5,171 nucleotides of DNA from Nitrospiraceae bacterium (GCA_011391455.1 JAABQN010000155.1:1-5171); one strand, 5' to 3'; counted from the first letter of the stretch, positions 1 through 5,152 are shown. Notes: generated from the letters alone by a model not told the origin. Numbers and translations: made by a program.

Positions 1-7
1 ACCGCAT

Positions 8-526
8 TCAGACTGTGGTTGTGATGTGCGCTTGCGTGACTATCCCACCCTTGATCCAGTATCCACGAATATCCGGCTTCGACTTCTCCATGAAGGAGAT
101 GAGCAAATAGGCGGGGATGGGCAGGTTGATCTTTGGCCAGATTTCTTCGTAGTCAGTAGCGATTTTGATATCGGTGATCGAAGGGCGTGCCGGGTCGTGG
201 GGATGGGAATGGTAGACCACTTGCAGGTCGAGGCCTTTGTTTCGAATATCCTTCTTCGCAACGGAAAAATCCTGCATATCCATCACGAAGGCGATTTCGG
301 CTCGTTCAGCCGGCGACAGTCGTTCCAAGTGTGCAGCTTTTGCCGGATCGAAGGACGACAGTTTCTCAGCCCCTTCAAGCGCCACGATATTTTTGATCCG
401 ATAGACATGGGTAACGGCTCCGTTGATTCCGGCCAAGAGCCCGCAACACTCGTAGGGATCGAGTTCTCTGGCGTGGGCCACCATGTCGTCGAGGATCGAT
501 TGAGGGATGTGGAGAGGCGTGGTCAT
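8..526 (-). CDS. mec: JAMM/MPN+ zinc metallopeptidase (M67 family), Mec/QbsD-like
   Basis: This is a 172-residue cytoplasmic JAMM-fold zinc peptidase. The full JAMM signature is visible: Glu26 in the ECCGLLAG strand, then HSHP (His106, His108), with Ser116 and Asp119 completing the HxHx7SxxD pattern. Family members Mec (Mycobacterium), QbsD (Pseudomonas) and HcyD (Wolinella) act on MoaD/ThiS-type sulfur carriers. They either release an amino acid from the carrier C-terminus or remove residues that mask the Gly-Gly. A carrier with such a masking tail is encoded at 1744-2031, so maturing or recycling it is the inferred role. The protein is longer than the roughly 140 residues usual for Mec; the extra length is a charged, helix-like stretch around residues 58-95, between Glu26 and the HSHP motif. 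It is the last gene of the cluster, 123 bases after moeB2. The ATG at 526 has no clear Shine-Dalgarno sequence, but the N-terminus (LHIPQSILDDMVAHA) fits the family, so the start is probably correct. The stop lies at 8-10, so the gene is complete. Confidence 0.9.
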   Translation of the reverse strand: MTTPLHIPQSILDDMVAHARELDPYECCGLLAGINGAVTHVYRIKNIVALEGAEKLSSFDPAKAAHLERLSPAERAEIAFVMDMQDFSVAKKDIRNKGLDLQVVYHSHPHDPARPSITDIKIATDYEEIWPKINLPIPAYLLISFMEKSKPDIRGYWIKGGIVTQAHITTTV

Positions 527-538
527 TGAAACTTAAGA

Positions 539-610
539 GTCTAAATGTCGTAAAGTCATCAAGTCAGTTCAATCTGAACGGTCATTACGGAGACTTTACG
601 ACGTTAGGAC
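539..610. repeat. Inverted repeat in the moeB2-mec gap
   Basis: The arms 547-557 (GTCGTAAAGTC) and 592-602 (GACTTTACGAC) are perfect 11-base reverse complements. The imperfect pairing extends to 539-557 against 592-610, with 16 of 19 positions matching. The 34-base loop contains a smaller hairpin, GTTCA/TGAAC at 567-571 and 575-579. Next to the right arm, GACTTTC occurs twice in tandem (608-614 and 615-621). The stem is AT-rich and has no adjacent T-run, so it does not look like an intrinsic terminator. It may be an mRNA hairpin controlling mec expression or a remnant of a dispersed intergenic repeat. Confidence 0.6.
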
Positions 611-649
611 TTTCGACTTTCAGACTGGGCTTCATCAGACCTGGTTTCG

Positions 650-1453
650 TTAAATCGTGCAGCTAACCGTATAGTCGGTCTTGAGATCGGTGATCGTCGG
701 TGTTGGCCCGCAGAGGCGGCAGGCCGGGTCTTTGGGCCGACGGACTTTTCTGAATTTCATCTCCAGGGCGTCGTAGATCAGCAGGCGATCGGCCAAGGAT
801 TCGCCGATGCCCAGAATTTCCTTGATTGCTTCCGATGCTTGAAGAATACCCATGGTTCCAGCGAGGGCTCCCAAGACGCCGGCTTCTTGGCAATTGGGAA
901 CGAGTCCCGCCGGAGGTGGCTCCGGGTAGAGGCAGCGGTAGCAGGGATAGCCTGCATGAGGCTTGATCGTCGTGAGCTGGCCTTCGAAGCGGAACATGCT
1001 GGCGGAAATGAGCGTCTTCTTGGCGAAGAAGCAGGCGTCGTTTACGAGAAAGCGTGTGGCAAAGTTGTCGGATCCGTCCAGCACCATGTCGAACTGAGAA
1101 ATCAACGCAAGGATATTGTCGCTGTCGACATTCTGGTGATAGGTCTTGATCTCGATCTCCGGGTTGATCGCCGACAGGGTCTTGCGGCCTGACTCCACTT
1201 TCGGCATGCCGACCGTGGCCGTGGAGTGCAGGATTTGCCGCTGCAAGTTCGAGAGATCGACGACATCGCCATCGACCAGACCGATGGTGCCGACACCGGC
1301 GGCAGCGAGATAGAGCCCAGCAGGGGAGCCGAGCCCTCCGGCGCCGATGAGCAAGACCTTCGCCTTGGTCAGCTTCATCTGGCCCTTGCCACCGACGTCG
1401 CTCAGAATAATCTGCCGGCTGTATCGTTGGATCTGTTGTTCAGTAAGTTCCAT
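650..1453 (-). CDS. moeB: MoeB/ThiF-type E1-like sulfur-carrier adenylyltransferase (second copy)
   Basis: This 267-residue E1-like enzyme is expected to use ATP to adenylate the C-terminal glycine of a ubiquitin-fold sulfur carrier, the step before thiocarboxylate formation. The nucleotide-binding GAGGLGSP is at residues 38-45. RYSRQ (Arg13) and NLQRQ (Arg72) are the ATP-contacting arginines of the family, Lys85 lies in MPKVES, and Asp129 in DGSDN is the magnesium-binding aspartate. Two CxxC pairs (Cys171/Cys174 and Cys245/Cys248) form the structural zinc site, and Cys188 in NCQEAG matches the conserved crossover cysteine. There is no rhodanese domain, so sulfur must come from another protein. 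It follows the NIL gene by 63 bases. The ATG at 1453 has only a weak GGA seven bases upstream, but the N-terminus MELTEQQIQRYSRQ aligns directly with that of the other copy (MEFTEDQISRYSRH). The two copies are roughly 60% identical by eye. Which of MoeB, ThiF or CysO-activating enzyme it represents cannot be decided from sequence alone. Confidence 0.92.
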   Translation of the reverse strand: MELTEQQIQRYSRQIILSDVGGKGQMKLTKAKVLLIGAGGLGSPAGLYLAAAGVGTIGLVDGDVVDLSNLQRQILHSTATVGMPKVESGRKTLSAINPEIEIKTYHQNVDSDNILALISQFDMVLDGSDNFATRFLVNDACFFAKKTLISASMFRFEGQLTTIKPHAGYPCYRCLYPEPPPAGLVPNCQEAGVLGALAGTMGILQASEAIKEILGIGESLADRLLIYDALEMKFRKVRRPKDPACRLCGPTPTITDLKTDYTVSCTI

Positions 1454-1473
1454 TCTCTGTTCCGTAAGGTAGC

Positions 1474-1499
1474 AGGAGTGCCTAATGGCTCTTTCTCCT
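1474..1499. repeat. Small bulged hairpin in the NIL-moeB2 gap
   Basis: AGGAG at 1474-1478 pairs with CTCCT at 1495-1499, and inside it GCC (1480-1482) pairs with GGC (1487-1489) around a four-base TAAT loop. An overlapping alternative pairing is GTAAGG (1464-1469) with CCTTAC (1497-1502). The element sits in the 63-base gap just upstream of moeB2, where it could affect ribosome access. The stems are short and could arise by chance. Confidence 0.3.
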
Positions 1500-1516
1500 T
1501 ACCCCTCACCCTTGAC

Positions 1517-1756
1517 CTATTCGACGACATTCAATTCGATCGGGTCGACGATGACGCCCTTCTTGCGGAGTCCTGCAATCGCCCGGTCGATCTCTGTACT
1601 GTCCCCGGTCAGTTCAAGGTCCATCCATCCTGCTGTTTCACGCACGTCGGCACGTCGAACGTTGGTGACGACCTTAAATTCGTGTCCGATCTGATAGATG
1701 ATCGGTTCTTTGATCTTATTTTCAGGAAACTGAACGTGCACTTTCACATTCGGCAT
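1517..1756 (-). CDS. Stand-alone NIL-domain protein
   Basis: This is a 79-residue soluble protein made up almost entirely of one NIL domain, a ferredoxin-like βαββαβ fold. The characteristic pattern is present: PIIYQIGHEFKVVTNV at about residues 18-33, then a Gly-Trp-hydrophobic strand (GWMDLELTG, 43-51), then an acidic helix ending in LRKKGVIVDPI (63-73). NIL domains occur at the C-terminus of the methionine transporter ATPase MetN, where they sense methionine. They also occur in small proteins linked to sulfur assimilation and homocysteine synthesis, sometimes fused to 4Fe-4S domains; no iron-sulfur cysteines are present here. The open frame extends upstream to 1897, but the ATG at 1756 is chosen because GGGAGG lies six bases before it and the family fold starts there. 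It overlaps the carrier gene by 13 bases, so the two are probably co-translated. A role as a ligand-sensing or scaffold partner for the sulfur-transfer enzymes is inferred from context only. Confidence 0.85.
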   Translation of the reverse strand: MPNVKVHVQFPENKIKEPIIYQIGHEFKVVTNVRRADVRETAGWMDLELTGDSTEIDRAIAGLRKKGVIVDPIELNVVE

Positions 1757-2031
1757 GATGTGCCTCCCGCAATGGCGGGCACGATCGAGACTTCGTCGCC
1801 GTCTTTGAGCGAGGTCTCTTTGCCCTTGAGGAATCGAATGTCTTCCTCGTTGACGTAAATATTCACGAACCGGCGAAGTTCCCCCGTGTCGTCGCAAAGA
1901 CGATCCTTAATGCCGGGATGCGCGGTATTGAGCGCCTCGATCATATCAAGGACGCTCGCGGCCTTTGTTTCGACTTCACCCTGGCCCTTGGTTAGCGGGC
2001 GTAGCGGAGTCGGAATGCGGACTTTAATCAT
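1744..2031 (-). CDS. cysO: CysO-like MoaD/ThiS-family ubiquitin-fold sulfur carrier with C-terminal tail
   Basis: This is a 95-residue β-grasp sulfur carrier. It opens with the strand VRIPTPLRPLT and carries RRFVNIYVNEEDIRF at about residues 53-67, then DGDEVSIVPAIAGG (77-90). These blocks closely resemble remembered mycobacterial CysO, which ends in a bare Gly-Gly, and are less like ThiS or molybdopterin-type MoaD. The C-terminal glycine (Gly90) would carry the thiocarboxylate. Here, unusually, five residues (TSCRM) follow before the TGA, so the glycine is masked. Pseudomonas QbsE and Wolinella HcyS are known carriers whose tails are removed by JAMM proteases, and a JAMM gene is present at 8-526. 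The start is the ATG at 2031, which shares ATGA with the thrC stop; only a weak GGTGGTG precedes it, so translation probably depends on coupling to thrC. The carrier family and fold are clear; cysteine rather than methionine or thiamine as the end product is inferred from neighbours and similarity. Confidence 0.9.
   Translation of the reverse strand: MIKVRIPTPLRPLTKGQGEVETKAASVLDMIEALNTAHPGIKDRLCDDTGELRRFVNIYVNEEDIRFLKGKETSLKDGDEVSIVPAIAGGTSCRM
1763..1768 (-). promoter_or_regulatory. Shine-Dalgarno of the NIL gene, inside the carrier's Gly-Gly codons
   Basis: On the minus strand GGGAGG at 1768-1763 lies six bases before the ATG at 1756. The same bases form the last base of an Ala codon (GCG) and most of the two glycine codons (GGA GGC) of the sulfur carrier. 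This site fixes the NIL start and rules out the longer upstream reading frame. Confidence 0.85.
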
Positions 2032-3278
2032 GAGTCACCACCACCGTTCTTTCCCATTTTAAATGTTTTCTCAAAAGCGGCCAAACTTGGCTGAATACGG
2101 ACCGGCCGTCCGACCGCATCGATCACCGCTTCCTGGGTTTTCAAGCCGTTCCCGGTGATATAGGCCACGGTCAGATCGCCTTTCTTGATCGTGCCGTTTT
2201 TCACCAGCTTTTGCAGCACACCGATCGTGACACCACCGGCCGTTTCGGCGAAGATTCCTTCCGTCTGCGCAAGCAGCTTGATGCCCTCCACGACCTCGTC
2301 GTCAGTTACCATGTCCATGGAGCCCTTGCTCTCCGCCGTGGCCTTCAGGGCATAGTACCCGTCGGCGGGATTGCCGATGGCCAGCGACTTGGCGATGGTC
2401 TTGGGCTTCACCGGCTTGAAGAAGTCACGTCCCGCCTTGAAGGCCGTGGAAATTGGGGAACAGCCCTCGGCCTGGGCCCCATTGATCCTGGTTTTGACCT
2501 CATCGATCAATCCCACGTACTTCATCTCGTGGAGGCCCTTCCAAATTTTCGTCAGCAGAGAGCCCGACGCCATCGGGATGACGGCTTGATCGGGCGTGCG
2601 CCAGCCGAGTTGTTCGACGGTTTCAAATGCCAGCGTCTTCGAACCCTCTGCATAGTAGGGACGGATGTTGATATTGACGAATGCCCAGCCATGCTCTCCG
2701 GCGATCTCGCTGCAGAGGCGATTGACGTCGTCGTAATTGCCTTCGACCTCGACCACGTTCGGCTTATAGATCAAATTGCCGAGGACTTTGGCGGCTTCCA
2801 AATCGCCTGGAATGAACACGTAGGCGCGCATTCCTGCGGCAGCCGCGTGGGCGGCGACGGAATTGGCCAGATTGCCGGTCGAGGCGCAGGCAATGGTTTC
2901 AAATCCCAATTCGCGAGCCCTGGTGATGGCCACGGCCACGACCCGATCTTTGAACGACAGCGTGGGATGGTTGACCGTATCGTTCTTAATGTAGAGCTCG
3001 TCCAACCCGAGGTAGGCCCCGAGATTCTTGGCGCGCACCAGGGGGGTCATCCCGGCATGAGGGCCGAGAAAGGTCGGCCCTTCTACCGGCAGGAGATCGG
3101 CATAGCGCCAGATACTGTGTGGACCGTCCTGGATTTTCTTGCGAGAAATACTCTTCTTGATTTCCTCGTAGCTGTATTTCACCTCGAGGGGACCAAAGCA
3201 CATCTCGCAGACATGGATCGCCTTGGTTGGATATTCTTTTCCGCACTCGCGACAGACAAGGGCTTTCATTGTGGCCAT
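2028..3278 (-). CDS. thrC: PLP-dependent threonine synthase, zinc-ribbon type
   Basis: This 416-residue fold-type II PLP enzyme is expected to convert O-phosphohomoserine to threonine. An N-terminal zinc ribbon has Cys9/Cys12 and Cys24/Cys27. The PLP lysine is Lys110 in HPTLSFKDR, followed by the cofactor/substrate loop STGN at 133-136. The PMASGS loop at 235-240 stands where other threonine synthases have a glycine-rich GNGGN phosphate loop; ETAGG (345-349) and TGNG (375-378) follow. AQAEGCSPISTAF and the C-terminal half resemble remembered cyanobacterial-type ThrC proteins, so the PMASGS variant looks like a subfamily trait, not damage. The ATG at 3278 is chosen over the ATG at 3269 because AAGGTGGAG (3292-3284) sits five bases upstream. 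Its stop shares ATGA with the sulfur carrier start, and it begins 27 bases after the moeB1 stop. The intimate pairing with a sulfur carrier raises the possibility of a sulfur-related side role; plain threonine synthesis remains the default call. Confidence 0.9.
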   Translation of the reverse strand: MATMKALVCRECGKEYPTKAIHVCEMCFGPLEVKYSYEEIKKSISRKKIQDGPHSIWRYADLLPVEGPTFLGPHAGMTPLVRAKNLGAYLGLDELYIKNDTVNHPTLSFKDRVVAVAITRARELGFETIACASTGNLANSVAAHAAAAGMRAYVFIPGDLEAAKVLGNLIYKPNVVEVEGNYDDVNRLCSEIAGEHGWAFVNINIRPYYAEGSKTLAFETVEQLGWRTPDQAVIPMASGSLLTKIWKGLHEMKYVGLIDEVKTRINGAQAEGCSPISTAFKAGRDFFKPVKPKTIAKSLAIGNPADGYYALKATAESKGSMDMVTDDEVVEGIKLLAQTEGIFAETAGGVTIGVLQKLVKNGTIKKGDLTVAYITGNGLKTQEAVIDAVGRPVRIQPSLAAFEKTFKMGKNGGGDS

Positions 3279-3283
3279 GGCGA

Positions 3284-3292
3284 CTCCACCTT
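3284..3292 (-). promoter_or_regulatory. Shine-Dalgarno of thrC
   Basis: AAGGTGGAG on the minus strand is close to the consensus AAGGAGG and ends five bases before the ATG at 3278. It decides between the two possible ATG starts three codons apart (3278 and 3269) and lies within the 27-base gap after the moeB1 stop. Confidence 0.7.
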
Positions 3293-3305
3293 GCTAGGTC
3301 AATAA

Positions 3306-4118
3306 TTACAACCGGACGGCACAGCCGGCAAACGGATCGCCGTCATCGAACAATTCGGTAATCGTCGGATGCGCACCGCAGAGCGCACAGTCGGGATTGC
3401 GTTTCACTTTGATTTCTCTGAAGAGCGTCTTCTTTGCATCGAAATCCAGGAACCGATTCGTGAGAGGATGACCGATTCCCAGAATGAGTTTCAAGGCCTC
3501 GGTTGCTTGGATCGTGCCAATGATGCCGGCTAACACGCCGATTACGCCCGCCTCCTGGCAGGAAGCGACGAGCCCAGGCGGCGGCGGAGTCTTGAAGATG
3601 CAACGATAACAGGCGGACTGCTTTGGCACAATGGTCGTCACACGGCCATCGAAACGGAGGATGCCGCCGTGGACCAATGGTTTTCCGGCAAAGAAACAGG
3701 CATCGTTAATCAAGAACTTGGCTGTAAAGTTATCGACCCCGTCGATGACGATGTCGTAGTCGCTGACGATCTTCAGCGCATTGCCGGCCGTCAGCCGCTC
3801 TTCGTACATCGAAACCTGAACATCCGGGTTCAACGCCTGAATCTTCTCTTTACCCGAAACGACTTTGGGCCGCCCCACGTCCGTCGTATGGTGAAGAATC
3901 TGCCGTTGAAGATTGGTCAGGTCCACCACATCGCTATCGATGAGGCCGATGGTGCCGATACCGGCTGCGGCCAGATAGAGAGCAGCCGGAGAGCCAAGGC
4001 CTCCCGCGCCGACCAGGAGAATCTTGGCCTTGGCAATCTTCTTTTGCCCCTTGCCGCCGACCTCAGGCAAAAGAATGTGGCGGCTGTACCTGCTTATTTG
4101 ATCTTCAGTAAATTCCAT
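3306..4118 (-). CDS. moeB: MoeB/ThiF-type E1-like sulfur-carrier adenylyltransferase (first copy)
   Basis: This 270-residue E1-like adenylyltransferase has residue spacing very close to E. coli MoeB. It has GAGGLGSP at 38-45, Arg13 in RYSRH, Arg72 in NLQRQ, Lys85 in RPKVVS, and Asp129 in DGVDN. The zinc cysteines are Cys170/Cys173 and Cys244/Cys247, and Cys187 in SCQEAG matches the conserved crossover cysteine. It should activate the C-terminus of a MoaD/ThiS/CysO-type carrier by adenylation. No rhodanese domain is present, unlike MoeZ-type fusions. The ATG at 4118 is preferred because it gives an N-terminus matching the second copy. An in-frame TTG at 4136 would add six residues (MSATPT), and neither start has a convincing Shine-Dalgarno. 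It lies between cysK (92-base gap) and thrC (27-base gap). It differs from the second copy in the strand after the ATP site (PLVHGGILRFDG against TLISASMFRFEG) and in its C-terminal tail, suggesting a different carrier or partner. Confidence 0.92.
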   Translation of the reverse strand: MEFTEDQISRYSRHILLPEVGGKGQKKIAKAKILLVGAGGLGSPAALYLAAAGIGTIGLIDSDVVDLTNLQRQILHHTTDVGRPKVVSGKEKIQALNPDVQVSMYEERLTAGNALKIVSDYDIVIDGVDNFTAKFLINDACFFAGKPLVHGGILRFDGRVTTIVPKQSACYRCIFKTPPPPGLVASCQEAGVIGVLAGIIGTIQATEALKLILGIGHPLTNRFLDFDAKKTLFREIKVKRNPDCALCGAHPTITELFDDGDPFAGCAVRL

Positions 4119-4128
4119 GGTCGGCGTT

Positions 4129-4199
4129 GCTGACAAGTGTGAAAGCTAACAAGCTTGAAAGTTGAGAGTGTCAGCCTGCGTTCTTGCTGGCTTGTCAGC
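4129..4199. repeat. Nested inverted repeats in the cysK-moeB1 gap
   Basis: GCTGACAA at 4129-4136 and TTGTCAGC at 4192-4199 are perfect 8-base reverse complements enclosing the gap. Inside are two smaller hairpins: AAGCT/AGCTT (4143-4147 and 4152-4156, loop AACA), and AGCCTGC/GCTGGCT (4173-4179 and 4186-4192) with one T·T mismatch around a six-base loop. GTCAGCC is also present as a direct repeat at 4170-4176 and 4194-4200. No T-run follows, so an intrinsic terminator is unlikely. An RNA structure controlling the switch from cysK to moeB1 expression is possible but unproven. Confidence 0.45.
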
Positions 4200-4210
4200 C
4201 CATTCTTGTC

Positions 4211-5140
4211 CTAGATATTAAAATACTTCTCAATGCTGATATACCGCTCGCCTGTGTCGCACAAGATGGTGACGACATTCTTGCCTGGTCCAAGCTCCTG
4301 GGCTACCTTCTGCGCAGCGAACACGTTGGCACCGGCAGAAATGCCGACCAAGAGACCTTCCTTTTTCGAGAGCTGTTTGGCCGTTTGATAGGCCTCGTCA
4401 TCGGTGACGGTCATAACGCGATCGAGAATGGCCCGGTTCAACACTTTCGGGATAAACCCCGCGCCGATGCCCTGAATTTTATGGGGCCCTGGTTCTCCAC
4501 CGGATAGGACCGGCGATCCTGACGGTTCAACTGCAATCACCATCACGTTGGGATTCCGTTCCTTGAACAGTTCCCCGCAGCCGGTGATGGTGCCGCCTGT
4601 GCCGACTGCCGCCACAAACGCATCGATCTTTCCTGCGAGCGCCTCGAGAATCTCGATCGCCGTGGTCTTCTTGTGCATGGCCGGATTAGCCGGGTTTGAA
4701 AACTGATCCGGCATAAAATACGAAGGATTCTGCGCGATGATGCTTTCGGCTTCGCGGATCGAGCCCTTCATGCCTTCCCAGGCCGGCGTCAATACGAGCT
4801 GTGCGCCATAAGACGACAAGAGACTCGCCCGCTCCATGCTCATGCTCTCCGGCATGACGAGAATCAGCTTATAGCCACGAACCGCAGCGACTAATGCCAA
4901 TCCGATCCCGGTGTTTCCGCTGGTCGGCTCCACGATCGTGCCGCCCGGTTTTAATGCGCCCAGTCGTTCCGCCTCATCGATCATATTGAGGCAGATTCGA
5001 TCCTTGACGCTTCCGCCAGGATTGAAAAACTCGACTTTCCCGTAGATCGTCGCCCCGCCTGTAGGGGACAGCCGGTTTAGGCGTACAAGGGGAGTCCGTC
5101 CAATCAGTTCGGTAATGTCTTTGTGAAGCGACATTGTCAT
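4211..5140 (-). CDS. cysK: Cysteine synthase, CysK-type (O-acetylserine sulfhydrylase fold)
   Basis: This 309-residue cytoplasmic fold-type II PLP enzyme is expected to make cysteine from an activated serine and sulfide or a thiocarboxylated carrier. The PLP lysine is Lys46 in PGGSVKDR. TSGNTG at 73-78 is the substrate-carboxylate loop, GTGGT at 180-184 binds the PLP phosphate, and GISAGAN (266-272) carries the serine that contacts the pyridine nitrogen. The stretch GGEPGPHKIQGIGAGFIP (214-231) is the hallmark of CysK-type enzymes. The length is standard for the family and no extra domain is present. The ATG at 5140 is chosen over that at 5134 because GGAGG lies six bases upstream. It is the first gene visible in the cluster. 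Classical CysK uses O-acetylserine and free sulfide, whereas mycobacterial CysM in a CysO/Mec cluster uses O-phosphoserine and CysO thiocarboxylate. The sequence favours the former and the neighbourhood hints at the latter, so the true donor is open. Confidence 0.93.
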   Translation of the reverse strand: MTMSLHKDITELIGRTPLVRLNRLSPTGGATIYGKVEFFNPGGSVKDRICLNMIDEAERLGALKPGGTIVEPTSGNTGIGLALVAAVRGYKLILVMPESMSMERASLLSSYGAQLVLTPAWEGMKGSIREAESIIAQNPSYFMPDQFSNPANPAMHKKTTAIEILEALAGKIDAFVAAVGTGGTITGCGELFKERNPNVMVIAVEPSGSPVLSGGEPGPHKIQGIGAGFIPKVLNRAILDRVMTVTDDEAYQTAKQLSKKEGLLVGISAGANVFAAQKVAQELGPGKNVVTILCDTGERYISIEKYFNI

Positions 5141-5146
5141 AAGCCG

Positions 5147-5152
5147 CCTCCC
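5147..5152 (-). promoter_or_regulatory. Shine-Dalgarno of cysK
   Basis: GGGAGG on the minus strand (5152-5147) lies six bases before the ATG at 5140 and selects it over the in-frame ATG at 5134. Only 31 bases upstream of the gene are in the window, so no promoter can be judged. Confidence 0.75.

Noticed and set aside
539..610. Inverted repeat as a Rho-independent terminator between moeB2 and mec
   Set aside because: The stem is AT-rich, the loop is 34 bases and no U-run follows on either strand, so it lacks the hallmarks of an intrinsic terminator.
1747..1762. Carrier tail as the product of programmed frameshifting into the NIL gene
   Set aside because: A -1 shift after the Gly-Gly would fuse the carrier to NIL, but no slippery heptamer is present. 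The NIL gene has its own strong start site, so separate translation is the simpler reading.
1226..1858. Plus-strand open frame of 210 codons across moeB2, NIL and the carrier
   Set aside because: It is antisense to three well-supported genes and to the gap between two of them, with no domain, no ribosome-binding site and low-complexity content.
1757..1897. N-terminal extension of the NIL protein by 47 residues
   Set aside because: The extension is Arg-rich out-of-frame translation of the carrier gene. The ATG at 1756 has a strong GGGAGG and begins exactly where the NIL fold starts.
2211..3305. Long plus-strand open frame of 364 codons opposite thrC
   Set aside because: It is fully antisense to a clear threonine synthase with intact motifs. 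Its translation shows no recognisable domain and is the kind of open frame that GC-biased codon use creates on the opposite strand.
4119..4136. TTG start at 4136 for the first E1-like gene
   Set aside because: It adds six residues that do not match the paralogue, and no ribosome-binding site precedes it. The ATG at 4118 aligns exactly with the paralogue start, although its own site is also weak.
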